A DNA stretch of 21,406 nt from Glomus cerebriforme (Eukaryota > Glomeromycota > Glomeromycetes > Glomerales > Glomeraceae). Location: the NCBI GenBank assembly GCA_003550305.1, contig QKYT01000886.1, forward strand, positions 6,853 to 28,258, read 5' to 3'. The first letter of the stretch is position 1, and the number at the start of each line of letters is the position of its first letter. The position numbers and the translations under genes were made by a program. Shown here piece by piece: positions 7,521-16,200 of the stretch. Below the pieces are notes generated by a model. It was not told the DNA's origin and did not search any database. It worked only from the letters and a program-made list of their open reading frames with translations.

Positions 7521-9607
7521 TCGAATTCTACCTTAAATGAAGACCATTCTTGTTATTTTTGCTACCCAATACTACCATTACATTCTATTAATAGTGATTT
7601 GAAAATTTTTGGATTTGGATCAGTTTTACTTTCAGAGCAAAAACTTATTCAGCCTATACCATTACAGCTTTCAACTTATTTAGATATTTAGTTTCAACTA
7701 CCTTATCTGAACAGCAAAGTAGTCAGTTATCCTGAACAAGAGAGTGATTTTGCATCAAATAAAGTTGAAGAAATTTCTGAAGTTAATGATGATATTTGCT
7801 TAGATAGATTTGAATTTGTAGAAACTCCTGATAGTTATATTAAAGATGAAGTTTATGATAATCTAAAATTAAAAATTAAAAAATTTTTTGAGAAGGGAAA
7901 GTGTTTTTGTCATTCAGAACAACCTTGTTTTAAGAAGATTGGTTATGAACAGTTTCTTGCACATTGATCTGAGTTTGAAGATTCAGATAAAAAAATGAGA
8001 AATATGGTAATTAAAGAACAGCTAATGGCCTTTTAAAAGGATGAGAATACAAGAAAAGTTAGCAGTGAAAATAGAAAATATTTGCATTTTAATTATTCCT
8101 ATAATAATGATATTCCAATCTGCCGTAGTACATATCAGACTCTTATTGGAGTCAGTCATAAGTATTTAGATTCCATAATTCAGCATTTGTGGGAGCATAA
8201 TATGGAAAAGCGTATACATGAAAATACTGGAAGAGCACCAAAGAATATGGAGTGTATTGAAGTTAGTTATAATATAGCAAGTAATATATACAAATTTCTA
8301 AAAAATTATTCCAATATACATGGTATGTCCTCACCTGGCTGTAATTTCAATAAAGCCACCATACTAGTTGTATTTCTTCCAACTAGTTACAATTATTATT
8401 CAGTATATTATGATTATGCAGCAGCTATAAAGATAAATATGGAATAGAAGCTCGTGTTATGATTGAATCAACCTTCACTAAAATTTGGAAAGCTTTGATG
8501 CCGGAACTTCAATTTATGTCCCCAAAATCTGACCTGTGTGAAACCTGTAAGACAATGAAAATGAACATTCAGTATGCTGCAGAACATGAAAAAAAATTAG
8601 AACATACTGAGAAAATTTTGGCACACCTGAATCGTGCATAATAAGAGCAGGAATATTATAATACAAACATTATATATGCGGTTGAAGATGGCAAGCGTAA
8701 TCCAAATGAAGTTGGGCCTCAAGCATTATTTAAAACTTTTGAAGGTATTGCTCATATTGCATATGACTGGGCTTAAAATGTACAAATTTCCTATTCACTG
8801 CAGCAAATAGGATCCCTGTTTTTCAAAAGTTCTCAAAAAGTTTACATATTTAGTGTTTGCAATACTGGTAATTTTCCTTATACACAACAAATTAATTATG
8901 TAATTAATAAGGCTGAAATGCCTGATAATGGTAAACAAGGAAAAGGTATAAACTGCATATTAAACTTGGTCTGGCATGCAATTCAAAAATATAATCATAA
9001 AGAGAAAAATTTAGTCATTGCATATGATAATTTTATTGGTTAGAACAAAAATAATTATTCATTATTTTTTTATTCATGGCTAATTGGTCATGGTTTATAT
9101 GATGAAATTGAGCTAAACTTTATGATAACTGGATATACAAAATTTATTTGTGATAGTGGTTTTGGTCTAATTAAGATTCTTTATTAATAAAGTTAAGTAA
9201 ATACTGTAGATGATATAGTTTCAATCGTCAACTGTTCTACTACAATTCAATTTAATATTGCTCAGCATTATTTAAATGGAAAAGGGTTTCAATACTATAA
9301 TTTTAAAAATTATTTTCAAACATATAAAAAGTTACCTAACATTCAAGAGTATTATCATTTTTATTTCACTTCAAAATATTCCAGAGTTATCTGTTACAAA
9401 GACAGAATTCAAGATGATTATAAAAAATTTATATTTTGTGCCTCTCCTTTTAATATTGATACTTTACCTTCCACAATTAATATTAAGCAAATTTCTTTAA
9501 AAAGACAAAAAGAATTATATAAAGAAATTGCAACCTATATATATTTACCTTTTCATGATATTACATGTCCTAAGTCTGAACTTCAGAATGAATCTGAAGC
9601 AAATTAA
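7521..9607 (+). pseudogene. Transposase pseudogene, DUF7869/GQNKN type
   Basis: One frame (7521 to about 8427) and, after a 1-nt loss in the A-run near 8427-8431, the next frame (to TAA 9605-9607) give a family-like protein of roughly 690 residues. In order: a Cys cluster CFCHSEQPC (7902-7928); YNNDIPICRSTYQTLIG (about 8100-8150); RIHENTGRAPKN (8211-8246); IYKFLKNYSNIHG; a TDLC-like KSDLCETCKTM (about 8525-8560); EQEYYN; YDWA*NVQIS; a TPRK-like block; YDNFIG*NKNNYS (about 9020-9060), the family's CDN-GQNKNN motif; GHGLYDEIELNFM; GYTKFICDSGFGLIK; and a YYHFYFTSKYS tail. In-frame stops lie at 7689, 7965, 8034, 8639, 8642, 8774, 9041, 9185, 9188 and 9194. The start is unclear; a stop at 7518 bounds the frame. 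Family recalled from memory; function as transposase is inferred from the surrounding inverted repeats. Confidence 0.75.
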
Positions 9608-10633
9608 ACTGTAAGCAAAAAAAAAGAGGAAAATTGACTATACAATATTGTAGATAACTTTAAAATCTTCACAAAATAAATGTAAACATATTTTCTTACT
9701 TTTATTTCTTGCTCATTACAAAATTTAGATCCAGAAAAGAAAATAAACAAATTTGCGAAACTTTTTAATTTTTTTACACAAATTTGTGAAGGTTGTGTAT
9801 TCATATATTTTATGGTAGGAATAAAATAAAAGTATTAAAAGGAAGTAAATATTCTTAAATAATTGCCTGCAAAATTTTGTTCTATGTTAATAAGACCATT
9901 TTTGAGAAATTTATTTTAATTACGCAAAATTTATCATATGACTTTAACTGTGATTTTCTCAAAAACACGTGATCAGCTGATTCCCTACAGGTATTCCCAT
10001 ATGCACTTGCTCTGAAGACAAAAATGGGAACTGTTGCAAAGACAATACTATATCTTCTTATTCTTTTTTTTTATTTTCTTACTCCTTTTCATCATCATTA
10101 TGTCTTCTTTCCATCACTATCTCATTTTTTTTATCACCTTTCTTTTCATAACAATTATTACTTTCATATCTTCTGTACTCTGATTTTGATTTTGCAACTT
10201 TTTCTCAAATTTAGAATCTGTTAAGCTTCCTATTACGTGTTGTAATACATTGAAAAAAATCGTGCTTGCCAGAAAATTGCACGATTCTCCTTAGCTATAA
10301 CTTTAAGTTCCTTCTTGTTCAAGGTGGCTTTTTTAATACTTTTAATTCACGTGTATAATGACCCTATTTTATTATATTTTCTCTATTATTCTTAAAGTAT
10401 AAGCGAATAGACTATGTTAATGCTTTTTTTTGTTCAAGTATGCTGTTATTTTTCTTTAAAGAAGGATCTAGTTTCAATAAGGCATTGAGTATCAAATTGA
10501 AGTCATTTTAATATTGTTTTTTATCCAAACTGAAAGTTTAGTCATTGTCTTTTATATTCTTATAAGAGTTGGGTATATTGAGTAAGATGTGAAAGTTGAG
10601 AGTTTTTATTCATACAACTAGAGCACAAACATT
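9608..10633. other. Transposon interior without a gene
   Basis: AT-rich sequence between the transposase remnant and the right inverted repeat. Short ORFs at 9604-9804 (minus) and 10024-10224 (plus) are low-complexity: the latter is a CT-rich Ser/Phe/Leu run. No family resemblance was seen. A small hairpin lies at 10258-10286. Confidence 0.5.
10258..10286. repeat. Short hairpin
   Basis: AATCGTGC and GCACGATT form an 8-bp perfect stem with a 13-nt loop. It is one of the few GC-containing perfect palindromes in this stretch. No role can be assigned. Confidence 0.5.
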
Positions 10634-11090
10634 GTTACATCTTATCGTTCTCTTGATTTCTTTTATCTTAACTTTTATTCTTTAAGTTCGAAATGAAAAA
10701 TTAATTAAGTTTATAATGATAGAGGTAACAATATTTTAATTTATTGAGTATCAGTTCACTCTTTAATTGGTAAACGGTATAGTATTTTTGAGGTGAAAGT
10801 TTATTTTATTATTTAATTGAAGTTACAAAAACTAAGAAGAACTTAAAATAATTCTCAGAATATTTATACAAAAATAAAATATAATAAAAAGATATTAACT
10901 ATCATAAATATAATTAATATAATAAATATAATAAATATAATAAAGAAAATAAATATCTTAACTATCCTAACTATCACTAAGATCATTAATATCACTACTA
11001 TCATTAAGATCACCATGATCATGAAAATCACGATTATAGAGTGGCACAGTATGGCACAGTAAATCGGCACAGTAGAGTTTCATATTAACA
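10634..11090 (-). repeat. Right terminal inverted repeat
   Basis: Reverse complement of 6914-7380. The outer part holds three direct GGCACAGTA copies (11043-11073) before the tip ATATTAACA (11082-11090). Confidence 0.85.
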
Positions 11091-11500
11091 ACGTAGTCAA
11101 AGATAGGTATATTAAAATGTTATATAATTATTATCTAATTATTATTGATATCATGATCAGAAAAATAAATTTGAATTATTGCATTTCAATTATAATAGAC
11201 TCTTGTTATGATGAAATAGTTAAAATGATGTAGAAAAACTGAAAAGATGAATAATATTACATGATTTTTAGGTTATACGATTGACTGTATTTGACTAATC
11301 AGTAAAAGCTCTGTGATGTTAGATTTTCATGTGTTGAAAAGATTATTGAAATATATATATGATGTAAGAGCCTCCTTTTTTTCAATCCAATTCTATACTT
11401 TTCCATTTTTTCATAAAAGATCTTTTTTTTCTATTTCTTTTAACCATGTGACATAACAGATAAAACTGTGTCATTTGTATCTTCCAATAATAAAAATGAC
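11091..11500. other. AT-rich spacer, nothing recognised
   Basis: No ORF of note, no RNA gene and no clear repeat between the transposon tip and the LTR-like repeats. Pyrimidine runs occur near 11374 and 11423. Confidence 0.5.
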
Positions 11501-11873
11501 CAACAACTTTGGATCAAACTAAGTTTTTGCCAAAAAGCTAAGAAATACCTCGTATGTTTAGTAGGTAGACGGATACCAAGAAGCTGAAAAACATCTTGTG
11601 TGTTTAGTAAATGGACAGCTAGCCAGAAGCTGAAGAAATATGCCTTATGTATGTTTCAGAATAGGTAAGCTAAAAAAATATGCCTTATGTATGTTTTAGA
11701 AGTGAGGCACTGAGAGTTCAGAAGAAACACACTTCATGTGTGTTTCTAGGACTTTTGGCCAACGTGGGCTTCCTTACTCCAGTAAGGCTTAGTTTTCCCA
11801 GACTTGTTTTGGCTGAGTATAAATATAGCTACTTGTGTTGCTAAAGTAAATTCCTGTAAAACAAAAATGAATG
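11501..11873 (+). repeat. LTR-like direct repeat, copy 1
   Basis: Runs from CAACAACTTTGGATCAAAC to AAAAATGAATGAT. It matches 11903-12233 with moderate divergence and about 45 extra bases (an internal subrepeat around AGCTGAAAAACATC). Inside are short tandem subrepeats of the form AGCTGAAGAAATATGCCTT...TTTTAGAAGT. A TATA box and a downstream TCCTGTAA(A/T)ACA segment give the look of an LTR promoter/terminator unit. Clean TG...CA ends, primer-binding site and target duplication were not identified, so an LTR origin is inference; a tandem duplication of another repeat is possible. Confidence 0.5.
11818..11825 (+). promoter_or_regulatory. TATA-like box in repeat copy 1
   Basis: TATAAATA in the context GGCTGAGTATAAATATAGC, conserved in both copies of the direct repeat. 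The position, about 50 bases before the repeat's end, would suit a short LTR promoter. Activity is not shown. Confidence 0.35.
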
Positions 11874-11902
11874 ATCTCTATCCCTCTATCCTGGTAAGAC
11901 TT

Positions 11903-12233
11903 CAACAACTTTGGATCAAAACAAGTTTTTGCCAAAAAGCTGAGAAACACCTCATATATTTGGTAGATGAATGGTTAGCCAGAAGCTGAAGAAATGTGCC
12001 TTGTATATGTTTCAGAAGTGGGTAAGCTGAAGAAATATGCCTTGTGTATGTTTTAGAAGTAAGATACTGAGAGTTCAAAAGAAATAGACTTTGTGTATGT
12101 CTCTAGGATTTTTGTCCAATGTGGACTCTCTTACTCCAGTAAGGCTTAGTTTTCCCAGACTCATTTTGGCTGAGTATAAATATAGCTACTTGTGTTGCCA
12201 AAGTAAATTCCTGTAATACAAAAATGAATGATA
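11903..12233 (+). repeat. LTR-like direct repeat, copy 2
   Basis: Second copy of the repeat at 11501-11873, starting 402 bp after the first. It lacks the extra 45-bp subrepeat. Only about 29 bases (CTCTATCCCTCTATCC...) lie between the two copies, too few for any retrotransposon interior. This would fit two adjacent solo LTRs or a heavily deleted element. Confidence 0.5.
12175..12182 (+). promoter_or_regulatory. TATA-like box in repeat copy 2
   Basis: Same TATAAATA within GGCTGAGTATAAATATAGC as in copy 1. Confidence 0.35.
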
Positions 12234-12540
12234 TATATATAAAAAGATGAATGAATGAATGTTACATAACTGTTCAAATGTTTTTTTTGTAATGTGTACT
12301 GACTGATATATATATATTCATATACCAGTGTTCGGAAATGACCTGGTCATTTGACCTTTTTTCAGATTATGAGTCATTTGGTCAAAGGATTATGAATCCT
12401 TTGTCTTTTGTCATTTCATAAATGACCCAAATGCCAAATGCCAAATGATCAAGTGTCATTTGACTGTCATTTAATCATTTGGTCATTATTTTTTTATACA
12501 GAGTAAACTAAACGTCTACATNTTANANAACAATTTTTTA
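12234..12540. repeat. GAAT microsatellite and CATTTGGTCA-rich stretch with a hAT-like tip
   Basis: GATGAATGAATGAATG is followed by poly-T and TATATATATA. From 12331, CAGTGTTCGGAAATGACC starts a run of about 150 bp dense in GTCATTTG, CATTTGGTCA and their complements CAAATGAC / AATGACC, able to form many alternative stems. CAGTG is the usual start of hAT terminal inverted repeats; the partner end was not found, so this may be one end of a truncated hAT element. Ambiguous bases lie near 12522-12527. Confidence 0.4.
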
Positions 12541-12707
12541 ATTAGATAGAAGATGGGTGGTAGTAGGTAAAGATGATACTGCAATTATTTTTCCAAATCC
12601 GCAATATTGCAGAATTTTGAATCGAATTGCGCATAGTAATCTGCAATTCTGCAATTCCAATTACGTGATTCATATAAAATACAAAATCGCAAATTACTCG
12701 AGATCTA
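12541..12707. other. Sequence rich in GCAAT/ATTGC motifs
   Basis: Contains clustered CTGCAATT, CGCAATATTGCAGAATT and AATTGCGC. Similar motifs (CCGCAATTGCTCGCAATATC) appear on the far side of the LINE at 21080-21115, which suggests that both belong to one interrupted repeat region. No gene. Confidence 0.35.
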
Positions 12708-12955
12708 GTGATTAGATTTCGATAAAATTTATACCATTCAAATCCTGCCATTAAGATGAATCGAATGGTATAAATATCGTCTTTCTAACATCAATATTAA
12801 CAGAGATACAACTACACAAACATTTAACAAATTTTGGAAATGAAACATGATCCAATGATTGGATTTCAATAANGTTTATACCATTCGATTCGTCTCAATG
12901 AGAGGATTCGAATGATGGTAATTTTATCATTCTAGCATCAATATTGGCGGAGTTT
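12708..12955. repeat. Two tandem units, each holding a palindrome
   Basis: Unit 1 (about 12708-12806) and unit 2 (about 12857-12955) share GATT(A/G)GATTTC(G/A)ATAA...TTTATACCATTC and end (T/A)ACATCAATATT or AGCATCAATATT. In unit 1, ATTTATACCATTC (12727-12739) is the exact inverse of GAATGGTATAAAT (12763-12775), giving a 13-bp stem. Unit 2 has a weaker version. The LINE inserted at the end of unit 2, and the sequence from 20995 resumes it. Confidence 0.65.
12941..12954. repeat. Target site duplication, left copy
   Basis: ATATTGGCGGAGTT, identical to 20995-21008. It lies next to the LINE's A-rich tail (T-rich on the plus strand). Confidence 0.9.
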
Positions 12956-13207
12956 TTTTTATTTTTTTTATTTTAACAGCATATTTTATTTAATAAAGTT
13001 AATTGAGAATACAAATAAAAGAAACAAATATAAACAAAATATATGGATCTCATCGCTATNTAGTTTACATAAAGTAAAAATATAAAAAGTAAAAACTAAT
13101 CTATAAAATTACGCTATAAACCTAACATAACAATATACCCAATAAACTACTTNNNANTGAGAGGTAGTAACCAAGTNGACCATCCCGAGAGTATCCCCTC
13201 CAATCCC
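12955..13207 (-). other. LINE 3' UTR and A-rich tail
   Basis: On the minus strand the region after the last ORF2-like frame ends in an A-rich tail (runs of A broken by T; plus strand TTTTTTTTATTTTTTTTATT from 12953). Several ambiguous bases lie at 13061 and 13153-13177. No gene. Confidence 0.7.
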
Positions 13208-16200
13208 TTAAAATAAGTTAAAGGAAAGCCGTAACTTAACACCCCGAACTGTCAGATCCATCAGAGGGACCATATGGTCCAAAAATTTCATCCAGGAGGT
13301 ACCGAGGAAAAATGCTTTATCAAGCAAATCCAGTACTAAGGCTGAGGTTGGCGATGGGAGCCTTGAAACCCGAGCAGCATCGGCAGGAGCACGTGACATA
13401 AGAATATCTCTAGCAGGAAGCGTAGAGGCCATTATGTGACAATGAGAAAGCCATGTTTGGTGAAAGAAGTCACGTTGTAACTTCATCAACGTGGGCCAAG
13501 AATATTTTTGGTGGAAACCCTAGAGAATCCAAGAGAGAGGAAAAGGGCCGTGAGGGAGCGTGGAACGAAATCCTGAAGAATAAGGAGAGGACATTGCAGA
13601 GAATCCGGTAAGGAAGTCCAAATGGGTAATGACAGAAACGCTTGTCGCGAAGGGAAGGCGGAAACGTCATTATTCAAACGCTTAGTCCATGAAGTAATAA
13701 TTAAGTCAAGTAAAGAATCTTTAAATGACCGAAATAGAGTGGGAAAAGTATTATAAGGCAGCGGCAGACAATCCAAAAAATCAGTAGCCTGGATAGGAGC
13801 CGCGCAATCCACAGGATGAGAGAAAGATTCAGGACAGGCTCCGCAGAAAAAACAGAGCAACTCTTGTGAAGAGTAACAAGGATGATGAGAATGCATTACG
13901 TCCATAGTAAGGAGTTCGAGAAACTGTAATTTGTAACCAAAAAAGGTGTAAGTGATATGGCATTCCTGTGCTTTAAAAGGTGACAGATCAGTGCAAGGAA
14001 CAAATATATCTAAAGTTAGCCAAGATAAATCCCAATCGATCAAAGAAACAAAAGGGATTAAATAAGAAAATTTATTCAATGATAAAATATTAACAAATTC
14101 ACTAAAAGAAAGATAAGAATCAAAAATCTTTCGAAAAGGAGAATCAATTCTCATAGAATTATATGAAAAAGAAACTACTAAAGAGAAAGGAAAAGAAAAA
14201 GAAACTTTTTTAATTGAGGAAAAGTCCAAATGGCGCGAACAATTGCACGCCAAGAAATCAGCTAAATTATGCAAATGATTATCCGAATGCACAGTAACTT
14301 TATGCATAGTAAAGGATAAGTGCTTAGAAGATAAAAAGTTAACAAAAATAGACCAAAGAAATTGTCTGGTAAAAAAGGACAAAGAGGTAACAGGAGAATC
14401 AACAATGGAATTAACACCATTAATAACAGATATACAATCCATATAAATGTTCAAGTGGGCATAATCAGGGATAAAGGAACAAATAAGAATTAGCGGAGCT
14501 AACTTGGAAATTAGAGAAGAAGCAATAGGGTAAGAGACGTGAACAGCAAGAGAATGTAAAATACGATTCTCTGAATCAGATTGAATCCAAGCACAAGAAA
14601 TGCGAGGGGAATCATCAACAACGGTAAAAGAGCCATCAATATAATAATGATAAGAATTAGAAGGGAAGACATGAAATTGCGAAAAATCAATAGAATTGTT
14701 ATTAGAAGGACAAGGGGAAAGAGTTCTATTAGCAAGGTGGGAAACTGAAGAATCAGAGACCAAAGAAGAAAGTTGCGAGGAAACAGTTTTGATAGAAACT
14801 TTGAAAGACATAAGATTCAACCGTTTCAACTGGTATTTTGATACGGAGGGAAGAACCACCGTAAGGGATAGATCAATTGAAAATGAACAATGAATAGGTC
14901 CTAATTTCTTCTGCCGAGAAGAGGTTAGCAAAGAATGGTGATTAGAGTTCAAAGAACAACTGGGACATTGATGGAGAGAAAGCAACTGGGAAACTGGAAT
15001 ATGTGAAGAAACTTGAGGAGGAACCGGGATCTAATGATCAACAAGGGCAGTATGGGCCCTAGGATTATATTTAAAAATATGACCAAAATTGGTGTGTGAA
15101 ACTGATGGAAGCCAATTAGCAACCCAATGGAAACCAAAATGTTTGTTAGGGTGATTAAATGGTATTGACTGATAGGGAATATCAAGGGAGGAACTATTTT
15201 CTAGATAAATTCAGGTTGGAGTCAACATGAAATGGCAGCGTTAACACAAATCTTGGAAGCTGTGAATCTGTACCATAGAGGAGGAGTGGTATGATGGTGA
15301 AAAGAATAATGATAAGCTAATTCCTTCCAGTTCATTAGATAAGTACCGTCATAAGATAATATCTGTGATAAAAAGAAAACATTCTTATTTCTGAGAGACG
15401 AAAGACATTTAGTATGGGAAGGACTAAGGATATCATGGATGGGAACAGAGCCACCCAAAATCGGTCCAAGCAAGGGGGAAGGAAAAACTTCATCAAACCT
15501 GAACTTATGAGAACGAAGATGACGAAGAACATTAAAGAAAAAATCATATTTAGCATTGGGAAATGTAGTCCAAGGGGACCAGTCTTGTATGGAGAGGGAG
15601 ACAAGGGTGTCCATAAGGAGTCTTGTAAAGAAGCAATACGAAATTGCAACAAAGGAGAAAAAGAAGATGAGGAATTAAGACCATTATAAATATCAACACC
15701 TGCTTGTTTAAGCAATTCTAAATGAAGAGAAGAAATATTAAAGTGATTAGAAGAAAAAAGTGGAGCATTTGGGAATGTATAGGCTAATTTAAGGTTATGT
15801 TTAAAAAGCCTTTTAAAAGAGGACATAAAAGCTGAACTTTAATAGGGGAAATAAAAGTGATTTGTGACTGAAAAGCAACTTTAGGAAACAAAACAATATT
15901 ATGCAAATAAGTAAGCTGAGCAGGAGAAAGGCGTTTGTATCAGATAGTCTCAACAAAGAAGGCATAATCCTGTTTAATTTGGGAAAAAACAAACGAAGAA
16001 GAAAGGCGAAGGTTAAACCAAACACCAAGAAATCTAAAAGAAGTCAAGGGAAGTATAGGAGTAATAGAAATAGAAGAAGGGATATGACCAAAGGACACAA
16101 AGTCAGGGGAATATTTCAAAATGGGAAAAGTAATCGGGGAGGAAGAAGAAATAACATTTGAAGTCAAAACATATTTCTTATGATTAGCTTTGGTATTGTT

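Larger units (their letters stand above)
6914..11090. mobile_element. DNA transposon, about 4.2 kb, with about 460-bp terminal inverted repeats
   Basis: 6914-7380 and 10634-11090 are long inverted copies of each other, diverged by substitutions and small indels. Both begin TGTTAATAT at the outer tip, then carry several TACTGTGCC motifs, a GATAGTAGTGATATTA-type repeat tract and matching AT-rich sequence to an inner GATAAG/ATTAGA...GTAAC/ATAAC. Between them lies a decayed transposase gene in the plus direction, then about 1 kb without a gene. The transposase resembles proteins carrying the DUF7869 domain (recalled, not searched). No convincing target site duplication flanks the tips: CAAGCACAG on the left, ACGTAGTCA on the right. 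The terminal repeats are unusually long for a cut-and-paste element. Confidence 0.8.

Noticed and set aside
7521..9607. UAR read as Gln (a ciliate-like code) to make the transposase frame intact
   Set aside because: One TGA and one frameshift would remain, CAA/CAG are still the main Gln codons, and the LINE in the same window shows TGA at probable Arg codons as well as TAR at probable Gln codons. Decay by C->T explains both.
10864..11070. Minus-strand 68-residue Ile/Met/Val-rich ORF that looks like a membrane protein
   Set aside because: It lies wholly in the right terminal inverted repeat and comes from ATCACT/AATATA simple repeats.
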